A DNA stretch of 64,000 nucleotides, from NCBI GenBank assembly GCA_026770025.1, contig JAMXDE010000010.1, positions 2,418,001 through 2,482,000 of the forward strand, in the 5' to 3' direction. The stretch's first letter is position 1. Each line of letters starts with the position of its first letter. The stretch is from Craspedostauros australis. Taxonomy: Eukaryota > Bacillariophyta > Bacillariophyceae > Mastogloiales > Achnanthaceae. Of this stretch, positions 1-10,778 are shown piece by piece. The notes under the pieces are model-generated. The model was not told where the DNA came from. It worked only from the letters and a program-made list of their open reading frames with translations, and searched no databases. The position numbers and the translations under genes are program-made.

Positions 1-861
1 ATTGTCTGTATCAGTAGTCGTATCGCAAGGGAGGGCATCAAGGAGACAGAGACACGCTCAGGGCCAAGGCCATTCGCTCATCGTTCCGCGCTGCACGACA
101 TCGTGACACAACACCAACGTCAACATCAACATTGACGAGAACAGTACAGCACAGACGGGGGACAGGCAGTGCAACGACACCAAGAAAGCAAGACCAAGAA
201 CACCAGAGCAAGAACACCAGAGCAAGAACGCAAGAGCAATAGCGCACAGCTGAAGGCCACCAAAAAACAACAGCAAGAATTTCTTGACCAGCCTGTGGCG
301 CTTCCATCTTGTTGGAGTTCCCTTGCATTGCGTTGTAATCAGAGAGAGAGAGAGAGAGAGCGCCATCGTGTTCCAACCACTCCACGAATATAGCAAGGGG
401 CATCCTTCACAACTGAACGGATCAGGCCCTCCTTCATCCACCTTGTTCAACATTAGCACGGAGGACTTTCGCGAAATCCAAGAGGACAAAGAAGACAAAG
501 AAGACAAAGGCAAAGGACTCCCAGCTTCACAACCACAGAACCATTGCGACGGCGACGACCCCGGTTCCAACACCACTGTCCAAGTACAAGCAACGAAACC
601 CAACACAAAGCGCATCGCAGAAATAGACAGACAGAAGGAACCCGCCCTTCATCATCATCGTCTCTGGGGGGAGCACCAGGGGGAGGGTTGTGTGCATTCT
701 GGGGACGCGCGCACAGCTGCAATAGCACTTGCGAGAGCACGCCAACAGCCAGAGAGGTGAACCGCTGCTCGGACATCCGTCTTCGTCTCGGCCTTGTCAC
801 TTCATTTGACTTCTCTGCCCAGCTGCGAACCTACCACACGTTGTGTACATCACACATCACT
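1..861. other. Upstream region, no gene supported
   Basis: No open frame here looks like a real protein. It holds a perfect 20-base GA microsatellite at 341-360 and CAA/GAA-rich sequence typical of the leaders in this window. It is probably promoter and 5' leader of the gene that starts at 862. The reading frame of that gene stays open upstream to 544, but without an ATG before 862. Confidence 0.5.
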
Positions 862-3800
862 ATGTTGCACCCATCATCATTGCATTCCGTGGGATCCAAC
901 TCAGGTTCGGGAAACTACCGGCATAAGCTCTACCAGCAACAAAGGCCATCGTCGGTGCGATCGCTGCGACCCAGCATGGAACGCCGATCCAGCATCAACA
1001 TGCACTCCAACCCCCTCAAGGCGGACACGGCGCTCAGGGAGATGCTCAACGACCTCTCCATCATCAAGGAGTACGAGGCGTTCAAAAAGTGGCGCTCGTC
1101 CTTCCTGGAACGCTTCAGCGACTTCCTCGGACAGGATGGCAGCGACAAGGCGCAGATGGCCTACCGCCACTTCCAATGCACCATGACGGATCTCGTCGCC
1201 TCCCTCGGCGCCGTCACGGAGTTCTTCAACCAGGGCTACATCACGCTCTCCGAAGTCGCCGTCAAGGCCCGCCACGCCCTCAACCAGCTCCACATCCTCA
1301 TGGTGCAGGCCAAGAACGAGCTGCATTCGCTGGCCCCCGTCACGACGCGCGACACGAGGACCCTGGGCTACAGCAAGTTCCACATCGGCGCCGTCCTCGT
1401 CAAGGAGGGATTTCAGGAATACGAAAGATGCAACATGTGCATCGACATCCTCATCGTCATGGACGACATGATCCTAGAGGACGTGGCCAGTCCGCACTTC
1501 CAGAAGGATATTTACAAATTCCGCACGTCCGTTCTGCAGTTCTGCGATATGATGGAGGATCTTGGCATTTACAACATCATCCTCAAATCGAGGACCTTCC
1601 GCGAGACGAAGACGTACGATCTGTCCGAAATTATCGTTCCCAATCCGCCCATCGGCTATCGGGGGTCGGACGACGAGGATGACGATGACGATGACGATGA
1701 TGAGGAATACGATTCAGACGAGTACGATGACGACGACGAAGAAGAAGAAAATTATGATGGGGAAGAATACGGCGAGGAAGAAGACGACGAAACGGATGAC
1801 GGGTACGATTATGCCAACGCCAGCGGTAGCGGCAGCGAACAGGACTACACGGATGATGATGGTGGTGCCAGTGCCGACGGCGGCGATGCTACAAGCTATC
1901 GCAGCGATGACGAAGGCAGCACGCAGCACAACTACATCGCGGCCAGTGACGATGACGATGACGGCGAAGGCAATGACAATGGCAATGACAATGGCAATGA
2001 CAATGACAATGACACCAATCAGCAAGCTCGAAGCATCGCGCATAGCGAGCATCGCACATCTGCTGCCACGCATGAAGCCATCTACGAAGACTATGAGCAG
2101 GAAATTGACTACGGCGACTGCGACCATGAGGACGAGGAAGCCAGCCTTCAAGGAGAGCCATCTGCGGCAAGCCATGAGCCAACCCCAGATCCAGTCTCGC
2201 AGTTGCAATCATCTTCGCATCCTGAAATGCACGAGGCAGAGAGAACACCCATTCACGACGACGGCGACGAGGAATCTGATTCGCGGGATGTCCAATCCTC
2301 GTCTGAGGCGGAGCCTCCATCCCATTACAGTGAAGAAACCGCATCAATTCACGAGGAGGTCCAAGCAGCTCCGCAGTCGCAGGAGGCGGAACATTCCGAA
2401 ACCACAGATGTTGACGCGCCTGCGCCATCGCGGGCGACAAGCCAACCGGATCATCATCTCAATGCACAACACCTCGCCGCGCCACCGACAGCATCGACGC
2501 CGCCAACCTCAAAACGAGACGAATCCGTTGGCAGCAGCTCGGTCAAGACGGAACCGACCTTCGAATCCGCCACGACCGCAAACGATGCCATCCTGGGTGA
2601 TTCCTTGTCCTCGTCCGGATCGCGCAGGTACAAATCGATGGAGAACTCCATGCAGAACAGCGCGAGCACACGCTTCCACTCTTCCTTTCACAGCTCCGAC
2701 CAACACCTGGCCGAAGAGGAAGAAGATGACAACGACGAGCAGGACGGCGACGTCGCGCAACCGCAGGAAGCGGAAATGCAGTCCAGTGGTAATGAAGTTG
2801 CAACCGAAGTTGAAGAGGCGACTGCGACAGCAGAGTCAGAAGTTCCTTGTTCTGCGACGACGCAAGCAGAGACAAGCGTTGACGCAATCACATCGTCTCC
2901 GGAAGCAGATGCAGAACCGCTCATGACTGAAGAAGCGGACGTGATGCAACCCACAGTTTCAGCAGGGAACGAGGCTTGCGAGCCTGAGCATGAATCTCCA
3001 AACGACGCCGGCGGCGACGAACGTGAGGATATCGTTCCAATCTTGAACTCTGGTAACGACGCGAAATCTGAGTCCCAAGAAGAGGCGGCATCACCGGTCT
3101 CACAAACTGAGAAAGCCGCAACGGACAACATGGCGGTTGCTTTAGACCCAGACACGGCAATCGACTGCCATGACAACGACGACGGTGATCATGATGATGA
3201 CAATGATGATGACAATGACGGGGAGATAGACAACACCCACGATGATACCAACAAAGGGGATCAGACGAGTGACGAGAAGGAGGAGCCAATTACAGCCACC
3301 GATCCCGCAAAGGAGGAAACGATCGAATCATCAATGCCTGATAGAGATGAGGAATCTCTGGACGGAATCGAAGTGGCAGAAGAGCAGCAGATTAGCTCGA
3401 TGACACTTGATGTGCAAAGGGCCGATTCCATTGAAGACGACACCGAAGCGGACCAGCAACCCGAAGTTGAAGTCGAGGCCAAATCTGAGCTTGAGCCTGA
3501 TACGCCCCCAGCTTCACAAGAATCGGACCAACAGGCAGAAGAGGCGCAGCAGCTGCAGGGACGAGTAGAAGAGGTCACACCGCAATCCGAAACAGAACCA
3601 AAGACTGAGAAAGCACAAGCGAAGGTGGAGGAAAAACCAAAGGCTGAGGAAGAAGCAGAAATAAAATCAGAAGCGAAGGTGGGGGCCGCAGAAGCAAAGA
3701 TGGAGGCAAAAACGGAACAGCAAACGAAGCCAACTGCAGAGCCATCAAAGCATGAATCTGCGGATGCAGACGCAGGTGCAGCTGCGCCACCGGCTGCACC

Positions 3801-5685
3801 ATCGGCTGCGACTGTTCATAGAATGATGAGACGGAGTTCGCTCGGCTCAGCAGTTCCATGGGCCACCACATCCACTGACGAGGAGGACGACATCGATGAC
3901 GACGCTTGTTCCGAACCAGGGTTGGTGAAGATGGAACGTCGACAACGCCCAAGACTCAACCAGTGGGAGAGCCCGTTCGAGAAGAACCCCCACACCTCCA
4001 GCAAGAAGAGGAAGAAAGTCAAGAAGCAGAAGCCGAAGAAGAAGCGATCGCTGGTCTCCAACGCCACGAAGGAGCGCAAGCTCGCGATGCGCGCGATTCA
4101 CAACCAGGCCGAGAAGGAAGCAGAGCAACAAGCTGAGGAAGAAGCAGAGAAGGAGGCTGCGGTGAACAGCACGCACACCGAAAGAACGACTGGGAACGAC
4201 AGTAATCACACCATCAGATCGGTGGCTTCTGCTGATGATGCATGCTCGGTGGTCACCTCGAAGAGCATGAAATCACCAAAATCCACGAAGTCAGGCAAAT
4301 CGTCAAAATCGTCCAAGCTGTCCAAGAAGTTGGCAGCCGCAAGCAAGAAGAGATCGTCCAAGTCGAGAAATGCATCGGGTGCGTCGTCCGCGGTGTCCCT
4401 GCCATCGTTGCCATCGGCAACTTCTTTCACGCCACTCAAGGAAACGTCTGATCGCAGCGCCCGAACCGTCTCGACGCGAGGAAGCACGAACACGAAAGGC
4501 AGCAGCTCCGGAGAAAAGAAGAGCAAGTCATCATCTTCGTCATCATCCAAGAACAAGAAGAAGAGCAGCAGCAGCAGCAGTAGCAGCAGACGGAAGAAGC
4601 CTTCGAAGGCCAAGTCGACTTCGAATCTCATGGACGGAATGACGTCGCCACGAAAGAGTAGGTCAAGTGAAAAGCGCTCGAGCAAGGCCAAGAGCATGCG
4701 TTCGTTGCTGCCGGAAGTCGAAGAAGGGTCGGAGGCGTTGAAGACCACGACGAAAGCGACTTCCAGCTCATCAAGCAAGAAGAAGAAGCGCAGCAGCAGC
4801 AAGAAGAGGCGCACCAGCGTCAAGACGTCGAGGTCCAAGTCCACCACCACGCGTCTGGAACGCCGGCCGAAGCGCAACAAGGACAGCAAGCCGCGACGCA
4901 AGACGTCCGATCACAGCACGAAGGATGGAGGCAGCAATCATTCTCGCAAGAGCGTCCCGCTGCCCACGAAGGCCAAGAAGAAGAGCAAGAGCAAGAGCAA
5001 ACGCCGTGTGCGACGTGAAGAGACTCGATCGCGTCGCCGTGGATCCTACCTGATGGAAGAAGATGTGGTGGAGAAGGCGAAGCGTCGCTTGAAGATTATG
5101 GATGTTCTCAAGACACCAAAAGCAAACATCAAGGATGCGGTTGAGAAGGAGGGAATGCCAGTCATGCTCGCCTCGCCGACGCCAACCAAACCAGACAAGG
5201 AACCAGTCATCGCCATCGCCGGAAATGTTGGGGTTGCCCCAGATATCACATCCGACGCTGTGGTGGAGGAGCCAACACCAGATGGTGCTCCACCAGCAGC
5301 TGCAACTGCAACTGCAACTTTAACCGCAGCTCCTGGTCAGCTAGATGCTGTCCCCGAGTCCACAGACGTGGTGGAAAGTTCAACGGACGCTGTACCGGCG
5401 CTGGTCAATGACGACAACAAGGATACCGCGGATGGAGTAGATGGCGTGGATGCCGCGGACGTCTCCAAGTCGCCAAAGGTCGATGACACCAGCGGCAGCG
5501 GTAATGTCGCCGATGCTGTTGTCGTCGTGGATGATCCAACAACCAGCGCTGAGGTTGTGGAATCCACGGAGGTGAACACAGCCGAAGCAACAGAACCAAC
5601 ACCAGCCACTGCGGCAGTTGACGTTGACGTTGACGTTGGAACTTCCGTCCCACCGGAGGAAGAGACTTCGGTCAGTGTGGCATGA
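862..5685 (+). CDS. Large acidic/basic low-complexity protein, unknown function
   Basis: An uninterrupted frame of 1,607 residues from the first ATG. I do not recognise the family. Residues 1 to about 255 look like an ordered, mostly helical domain: few low-complexity runs, regular hydrophobic spacing, Cys and Met in the second half. From about residue 270 there is an Asp/Glu run (bases about 1669-1800), then several hundred residues rich in Asp, Glu, Ser, Ala and Gln with coding-strand GATGAC and GGCAATGAC microsatellites. Residues of about 1,040-1,415 are a Ser/Lys/Arg-rich basic tail, with many SSSKKKKRS-like runs that resemble nuclear localisation or nucleic-acid or polyphosphate-binding tails. 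The last 190 residues are acidic again. The charge segregation suggests a scaffold or chromatin/nucleolar-type protein, but this is inference. Long antisense open frames opposite it are by-products of the low-complexity codons. Confidence 0.8.
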   Translation: MLHPSSLHSVGSNSGSGNYRHKLYQQQRPSSVRSLRPSMERRSSINMHSNPLKADTALREMLNDLSIIKEYEAFKKWRSSFLERFSDFLGQDGSDKAQMAYRHFQCTMTDLVASLGAVTEFFNQGYITLSEVAVKARHALNQLHILMVQAKNELHSLAPVTTRDTRTLGYSKFHIGAVLVKEGFQEYERCNMCIDILIVMDDMILEDVASPHFQKDIYKFRTSVLQFCDMMEDLGIYNIILKSRTFRETKTYDLSEIIVPNPPIGYRGSDDEDDDDDDDDEEYDSDEYDDDDEEEENYDGEEYGEEEDDETDDGYDYANASGSGSEQDYTDDDGGASADGGDATSYRSDDEGSTQHNYIAASDDDDDGEGNDNGNDNGNDNDNDTNQQARSIAHSEHRTSAATHEAIYEDYEQEIDYGDCDHEDEEASLQGEPSAASHEPTPDPVSQLQSSSHPEMHEAERTPIHDDGDEESDSRDVQSSSEAEPPSHYSEETASIHEEVQAAPQSQEAEHSETTDVDAPAPSRATSQPDHHLNAQHLAAPPTASTPPTSKRDESVGSSSVKTEPTFESATTANDAILGDSLSSSGSRRYKSMENSMQNSASTRFHSSFHSSDQHLAEEEEDDNDEQDGDVAQPQEAEMQSSGNEVATEVEEATATAESEVPCSATTQAETSVDAITSSPEADAEPLMTEEADVMQPTVSAGNEACEPEHESPNDAGGDEREDIVPILNSGNDAKSESQEEAASPVSQTEKAATDNMAVALDPDTAIDCHDNDDGDHDDDNDDDNDGEIDNTHDDTNKGDQTSDEKEEPITATDPAKEETIESSMPDRDEESLDGIEVAEEQQISSMTLDVQRADSIEDDTEADQQPEVEVEAKSELEPDTPPASQESDQQAEEAQQLQGRVEEVTPQSETEPKTEKAQAKVEEKPKAEEEAEIKSEAKVGAAEAKMEAKTEQQTKPTAEPSKHESADADAGAAAPPAAPSAATVHRMMRRSSLGSAVPWATTSTDEEDDIDDDACSEPGLVKMERRQRPRLNQWESPFEKNPHTSSKKRKKVKKQKPKKKRSLVSNATKERKLAMRAIHNQAEKEAEQQAEEEAEKEAAVNSTHTERTTGNDSNHTIRSVASADDACSVVTSKSMKSPKSTKSGKSSKSSKLSKKLAAASKKRSSKSRNASGASSAVSLPSLPSATSFTPLKETSDRSARTVSTRGSTNTKGSSSGEKKSKSSSSSSSKNKKKSSSSSSSSRRKKPSKAKSTSNLMDGMTSPRKSRSSEKRSSKAKSMRSLLPEVEEGSEALKTTTKATSSSSSKKKKRSSSKKRRTSVKTSRSKSTTTRLERRPKRNKDSKPRRKTSDHSTKDGGSNHSRKSVPLPTKAKKKSKSKSKRRVRREETRSRRRGSYLMEEDVVEKAKRRLKIMDVLKTPKANIKDAVEKEGMPVMLASPTPTKPDKEPVIAIAGNVGVAPDITSDAVVEEPTPDGAPPAAATATATLTAAPGQLDAVPESTDVVESSTDAVPALVNDDNKDTADGVDGVDAADVSKSPKVDDTSGSGNVADAVVVVDDPTTSAEVVESTEVNTAEATEPTPATAAVDVDVDVGTSVPPEEETSVSVA

Positions 5686-6029
5686 AGTGACATCGGGAAA
5701 AATTGAATCGGCGCTTGTCGAACAGAACACAAGGGGAAATGTGAAAAATGGGAGAGACATGGCAGCCACCGGCGGAGCACGCAGAGAGGGGGCTTTTTGG
5801 GATGTTCCAAGCTAAAACATTGAGTAGTACTTCGACAGAACGATCCTTATTGATCCTATTTTGCACTTCCATGATGTCTGCTTTCTGCGTTGGTTTAAAA
5901 AATGGAAAAGTCCTACTAAAAAGTGGTGTATTGATTTCATGGATGTGCCATACCATACCATGCGGTACGGAGTGCTCGTAGTCTGCTTTGCCTTGGTGGC
6001 ATTCATCAGGGCTTGGGATTGCTGCCATT
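5686..6029. other. Intergenic, convergent 3' ends
   Basis: A 344-base gap between the 3' ends of a plus-strand and a minus-strand gene. I see no RNA gene or repeat in it. Confidence 0.4.
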
Positions 6030-6395
6030 CTACGGCTGCACTCTTCGACTCTTCTTCACGTCTCGGATGTTGGTGATGGGATTGGCAAGGTTGCCTTCTG
6101 CCTTCATCTTGTCGCCCAGCATTGTCTTCTTCAGCCGAGTCGGGCTTGCGAAGTAGTTGGTGTGATCGTCATTCTTGAACGGTGTGAAGGTGATGGGCGC
6201 AGCGAGGTTGCCGTCCCTTCTCATGGTATCCGCCTTGCCGGTGCTGCGAAGCTTGTGCCCGCCCTTCGTGGCCCATGCGGGTTTCGCAAAGCCATAGGCA
6301 GATTCCTCCTCCTCCTCCTCCTGCTGCTCCATGGGCTCGTTCACCACCTCATCATCAAGTCTGGAGCTGTAGCTGCAATCTTCGGTGTAGGACAT
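6030..6395 (-). CDS. Short member of the LAAPITFTP repeat family (about 2 modules)
   Basis: A 121-residue protein that starts at the ATG complementary to 6393-6395. This ATG is preferred over upstream in-frame ATGs because the N-terminus then resembles its paralogs: a short acidic/Gln leader, then KPAWA, then KLRST. After the cap come one full module (GNLAAPITFTPFKNDDHTN) and a terminal module with GNLANPITNIR, then a basic C-terminus. The paralogs at 12320-13718, 14470-15252 and 16318-17400 have the same order: acidic leader, KPAWA, tandem modules, and a last module reading PIT[HNK]IR before a Lys/Arg tail. Function is unknown. It is the smallest of the four and is separated from the others by the transposon at 6829-11396, which begins 434 bases upstream of its start codon. 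Confidence 0.75.
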   Translation of the reverse strand: MSYTEDCSYSSRLDDEVVNEPMEQQEEEEEESAYGFAKPAWATKGGHKLRSTGKADTMRRDGNLAAPITFTPFKNDDHTNYFASPTRLKKTMLGDKMKAEGNLANPITNIRDVKKSRRVQP

Positions 6396-6828
6396 CTTGT
6401 TGTTGAAGCTGTTGTGGACAAGTCGCAGGGAAATGTGTTGTGTGGCTGTGCCTCGGTGCAGATCCAATTTGCGCAATGCAGAATGGCTTTCGAAGAAGTT
6501 ATGATCTCGTTCATGCCAGTGGAGGATGAAAGGATATGATTTCGCGGCACACTGCTGGACACCGCAGCACATCCTGTTGATCATGTTGGACCTAGTCGCA
6601 CGGCGTGAGTGCGGATGCGCGTCAAGTCGCACATTCTCGCAGTTCTATTGCCCATACATCGCGCGCCCACGCCCACGCCCACACGCGTCACCTCACGCGA
6701 TGCGAAATCCCACGCCAAAAAGTGACGGCAGAAACGGAGTCGCCATGATCTTGGCAGTTGTTGGTCTTGGTCGGGAATGGGAGATGTCTTCTCGTGACTG
6801 TTGGGAAGATCTTGGGTCGCGGTTTTAT

Positions 6829-6987
6829 GACCCAGGTCAGTGAGTGGACCTGCCGTCGGTAAAGTAGAGTGGCACTTTTTCTTCGATTACAACCAAACTA
6901 AGCATACAAACCTACTCATTATAGTCACCATAGCAACAGGAAAATTACCCAGAATCTCAAAGTCCATAGTTTAAGTTTTATGGACCT
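6829..6987 (+). repeat. Left terminal inverted repeat
   Basis: Matches the reverse complement of 11239-11396. The shared stretch includes the run from the GTAAAGTAGAGTGGCAC region through the AAGTTTTATGGACC inner end. Similarity stops sharply at both borders. Confidence 0.9.
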
Positions 6988-7101
6988 GTCAATGTGCTTA
7001 TTTTTGGACTACTCCTAAATTGGGCGATAGACATCCGACAAGTTCGATCCAAAATAACGTGTTCGTGTTCTTGGTTTTGGCGAATTTGTTCACATTTTGA
7101 A

Positions 7102-10100
7102 TTAATTAGTCCTATTTTTTTCCTCCATTTTCGCCAACAGTCTCGTTCTCATCCTCGTCCGAATCGCATCCCTCACTTCTTCTGGGACCATCTCTTCGTT
7201 CTCTGCATGTGCCTTGGTGGTGTTGGCTTCACACCACATTCTGTGCTCTCGTTCCTCTTCTTCCATCTCTTCCTCTTCTTCCCTGCGCTGCTGTTCTGTT
7301 TGCGTCGTACCTGATGGTTCCGCGACAGTTGCGGCTGTTGCAGGTGGTGATGGTGATGGTGGTGATGGTGATTTCGATGCCATTTTGGTGTTGTTGTCGG
7401 TCGCACTTGGTGCCACGGTGGTTTTCTTCGCTGCGCGCTGTGCGTTGTTGTATGCTGCGGAAACGTACGATTTCACGCGCATTGGACTTGCGTGCAACTG
7501 GATGTACCAATCGGTCTCCGTTCCCTCCAGCTCCATCAATCGGCGGTGCGCTTCGTGTTCTGTTGGTCGATTCTTCGGGTCTTTTTTGGCGGCTGTGCTC
7601 ATTTCATCCATTTTCACCAGTACGTACCGTGGTAACTCCGCGTTGCTGCGCGTTGTTTTCACTGCCCAGCCCTTCACCGCGAGTTGGGGGATTTCGGCTT
7701 CCGCGGTCTGGTCTTTCAATTCTGCGGTGTGGTCGTGTGGTAGCTCTCCTTGCCCCATCTCCAATGCATCGCGAAACACGAGCGCCTTGCTCTCCACCGC
7801 AGTAGCACCCCACTTTCGCGTCTTCTTCTTCTTCTTTGGCGATTCGGCGGTGAACGGTTCCTTTCCTGACGTGTGCGTCGCGATGGTGCGGACACCCAGC
7901 TGGTTGATTTCCCATTCCTCCCATTCGGCACACGGGACAAGAACGTCGTCTGTGACACCAGATGCTGCCACCAAATTCGCCTCGTCGTCTCCAAACTTGA
8001 CCTCGTGCGTTTGGCGCACCTTTTGCCCTTTCGCGCAGAAACGCTTCTTCGGCATTCCAGGGAAGCTCAGGACGCGCCCCTCAAGGCATTCTGCGTCCAC
8101 CAAAACCGTGGTTGTTCCCGCAATGTTGCCAGCTTCCAATGCGTCGAAAAGTTGGTGTTCCGTCTTGATGTCGTTGTCCTCCAGCACGTAGGCTCGCAAC
8201 ACAACAGTGATGTACGCAAAGTGCGTGTCAAGGCGGCCTTTACCTGTTTGGGCTTCGGTGTAGATCCAGGCCGCAATCCTGGGGACATTTCGCGTTCCGA
8301 GGTTCTTGTTCAGCACCGACGTGATCAGTGCGATGTGCTCGTGGCTCGCGAAACAACACGCATTATCGGATTGGATGACGATTTCGGTGACCAATGGAAG
8401 CAGTTTTCTCACCTGTTGTTGCACAATTTCGAGAAGCCCGCCAACTTGTAGGGTGTCTTGTGTTGGCCTCCCCTTTACGATGATATCGATGAAGCGATAA
8501 GTGAAAATGTCATTGTGACACGTTATCACCATCGCGCCCAACAGAGACATGCCCTTCTTGCCCCAGTATTCTTGTTGAGCTTCGCCTTGGCCAGTCGGAA
8601 GAATTTTCTGCTTGTGGTCGAGCACCACATGCGCACGATCCTCTCTGTTGTTGATATTTTTGAGGTACTGCTCAATTTGTCCGAATTGAACCTTGCTGCG
8701 CACTTTGTGTGCCATGTACCACAGTATTTCGTTGTTGAATCCCAGTGCAGCATTAAGCATGGACTCTAATTCTGTCACGTGTTCTGCAAGGTGATCCTCC
8801 ATAAGCATCGTGACGAAAGGGACATATCGGTCGTCCACAAATCGCATTGCTGCTGCACAACGGTTGCATACTCCAGTGTGATGTTTGTCCGTGGGGGCAC
8901 GAGGCTGTTCATTGTTGTCAGTGGTGGTGTCATTGGCAGCGGCATCTGTCACACGAGTGATGTCCGGGATATCAATTGCGATGGATGGAATGTCATTGGT
9001 GACTGAAGGGATGTCGTTGGTTCGAGTACTCTTCTTATGGAGCTTGTGCTTGTTGGTACGTGTTCTGGTTGGTTGGGATTGTTTCGTCGTTGTCTTCTTC
9101 TTCTCGTTGGGCGTGAGTGCGAATTGAGCTGAGTGGAGTGGGTCATCACACTCCATCTGCATGTGAGAGGCAGTGAATTCCCATTTGACGAAGACAACAA
9201 GAAGTTCCAACGCATACAAAAGTGACTCGGCTGTGTGCACATGCTGGGAAATCATGTCATTCTCGTCCTCGGCATCGTTTGTTGCAGGATACTTAGCCTT
9301 CAAAAGTGTGACGAGGCGCGAGATCGTGCGTTTGAGAGTGAGCATCGCCAGCAAGAAGTGGCTCTCGAAGGAAGACAGTCCTGTGTTCACTTTGCCACGT
9401 CGTGTTAGTAGCTTCGTCATCTCCTTAAATGCTGGCTTGCCCACCGGGTTGGTAGTGGTCGTCTTGTACATGTCGAATAGCGCCATGACGCTTTTTCCTC
9501 CACGATCGAAGACTGGAACGTTGTCGAATACAACTCCTTCCCACTCCACTGCGTGGCACAAGCCAGCCTTGTACGTGGTTGTAGTGCAGAGAAAGGACAC
9601 CACACCAGACAAGGCACATGCAGTCACACGGTATTGGAGAACTTTGGGAGGAATGGTTTCCCCATCGCTCAACATGTCGTGGTAACGATGCAATGTGCTA
9701 AGTTGGCTTCTAGTGACAGTTAATCTGTTTCCGTGTACACGCACGCGTTCTTCCTCCGGCAATCCATTGACGTATCCAGTGAGAATGTCTGTGCATGCTT
9801 TTGGAGATGCAGACTTCGCGAGAACGGCTCTCGCGCAGAGGTGCATGAGCTTGCTCCCTCCAACACATATGCGGAACAGATTTGGTGCAAGCGTCAGTGG
9901 TGGCAGTGGTTGCCCACCTCGGACAAATTGCACCACCTCATGCATCTGGCCAGTTGGTGTCGCTTCTTTTGGGAGCAACACACCCCAGAGCGCAGAAGCA
10001 ATTGGCGCCCACAGCCGTTTGATGTTGCACCAGACTTGATTGTTGTGTTTTCCTCCAAGTGCGAATCCCGTCTTTGGCATACAGTCGAACGCTTTTGGAG

Positions 10101-10722
10101 AAAGGCCAGACTTAACCAAACCTGCGACGCGGACCAACGCGTCGCGACGCCATCCTCTCACCGTTTTGTTGATGATTCTGTTGCGTCCTGTTCGCTTCCT
10201 CCTGCGATCACGGCCATCCACGTAGTCGTCGTCGCTGTCAACGTCAACATGGGTGGAAGCACCTCCAGCGACAGCGTTGGCATGTCGTGCAGTGCTTGCG
10301 CGGGTAGTTGGTTTGGCAGGAGACTCAACAGGAGGTGGCACGTTCACGCTGACGTCTACCACTGTGATAGCACTGACACCTTGTCCCACTGTACGCAGTG
10401 TGACCGTTGGTGTATCAAAAATGACACCAGCCACACTGGACAGGCGCACGTCAACGCGCAGGTTAGCGGCATCGACATGCGCCAAAGTTGGAACAAGGTT
10501 GCTGTCCACTGGAAGCATCGGCTTCACCTCGATCGCGTGAGTGATGTTGGTGGGCTTCCGCAATCCAGCAGATAGCTTGTCAGGCAACAGCTGCTCACGA
10601 GTAGGTGCCAAGTTGCCATTCGAATCAAAAGGAGAATCGAGAGGGGCAGCACAGGAACGAGGCTTCTTACGAGGAGATGGGCTTTCGCCCTTGATTGTTG
10701 CTTTGGCGGGGATGGAGGACAT
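7102..10722 (-). CDS. DDE-type transposase candidate, superfamily unassigned
   Basis: A 1,206-residue frame. The start is the ATG complementary to 10720-10722; codons upstream are translated from a TTGA microsatellite and are unlikely to be coding. The N-terminal 180 residues are Pro/Ser/Thr-rich with a basic RRRKRTGRNR stretch. The middle contains a Cys pair (VCNRCAAAM) and a long helical region. The candidate catalytic core reads LDHKQK (D702), IQSDNA (D786) and YTEAQTGKGRLDTHF (E823), each inside hydrophobic beta-strand-like stretches, as expected for an RNase H-fold DDE domain. A Lys-rich run follows, then a Glu-rich C-terminus. It lies inside long terminal inverted repeats and is their only large gene, which supports the transposase role independently of the motif reading. 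No stop or frameshift is visible, so the enzyme may still be active. The residue assignments are my reading, not an alignment. Confidence 0.75.
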   Translation of the reverse strand: MSSIPAKATIKGESPSPRKKPRSCAAPLDSPFDSNGNLAPTREQLLPDKLSAGLRKPTNITHAIEVKPMLPVDSNLVPTLAHVDAANLRVDVRLSSVAGVIFDTPTVTLRTVGQGVSAITVVDVSVNVPPPVESPAKPTTRASTARHANAVAGGASTHVDVDSDDDYVDGRDRRRKRTGRNRIINKTVRGWRRDALVRVAGLVKSGLSPKAFDCMPKTGFALGGKHNNQVWCNIKRLWAPIASALWGVLLPKEATPTGQMHEVVQFVRGGQPLPPLTLAPNLFRICVGGSKLMHLCARAVLAKSASPKACTDILTGYVNGLPEEERVRVHGNRLTVTRSQLSTLHRYHDMLSDGETIPPKVLQYRVTACALSGVVSFLCTTTTYKAGLCHAVEWEGVVFDNVPVFDRGGKSVMALFDMYKTTTTNPVGKPAFKEMTKLLTRRGKVNTGLSSFESHFLLAMLTLKRTISRLVTLLKAKYPATNDAEDENDMISQHVHTAESLLYALELLVVFVKWEFTASHMQMECDDPLHSAQFALTPNEKKKTTTKQSQPTRTRTNKHKLHKKSTRTNDIPSVTNDIPSIAIDIPDITRVTDAAANDTTTDNNEQPRAPTDKHHTGVCNRCAAAMRFVDDRYVPFVTMLMEDHLAEHVTELESMLNAALGFNNEILWYMAHKVRSKVQFGQIEQYLKNINNREDRAHVVLDHKQKILPTGQGEAQQEYWGKKGMSLLGAMVITCHNDIFTYRFIDIIVKGRPTQDTLQVGGLLEIVQQQVRKLLPLVTEIVIQSDNACCFASHEHIALITSVLNKNLGTRNVPRIAAWIYTEAQTGKGRLDTHFAYITVVLRAYVLEDNDIKTEHQLFDALEAGNIAGTTTVLVDAECLEGRVLSFPGMPKKRFCAKGQKVRQTHEVKFGDDEANLVAASGVTDDVLVPCAEWEEWEINQLGVRTIATHTSGKEPFTAESPKKKKKTRKWGATAVESKALVFRDALEMGQGELPHDHTAELKDQTAEAEIPQLAVKGWAVKTTRSNAELPRYVLVKMDEMSTAAKKDPKNRPTEHEAHRRLMELEGTETDWYIQLHASPMRVKSYVSAAYNNAQRAAKKTTVAPSATDNNTKMASKSPSPPSPSPPATAATVAEPSGTTQTEQQRREEEEEMEEEEREHRMWCEANTTKAHAENEEMVPEEVRDAIRTRMRTRLLAKMEEKNRTN

Positions 10723-10745
10723 GGTGTTGATGGTAGCAAAGGAGG

Positions 10746-10778
<33 letters not shown>
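10746..10778 (+). repeat. TTGA microsatellite
   Basis: Eight repeats of a TTGA/TGAT tetranucleotide about 24 bases upstream of the transposase start codon. A second tract of the same type (ATCA units) lies near 24655-24679. Confidence 0.9.

Noticed and set aside
1714-2208. Long antisense open frame opposite the acidic tract (minus strand), and similar ones opposite the Lys/Ser-rich regions
   Set aside because: GAT/GAC and AAG/AGC repeats lack stops on the other strand. The predicted Ile/Val- or Leu-rich peptides are by-products of low complexity.
7214-8191. Plus-strand open frame of 325 codons inside the first transposon
   Set aside because: Entirely antisense to the transposase candidate, Ser/Val-rich and without domain features.
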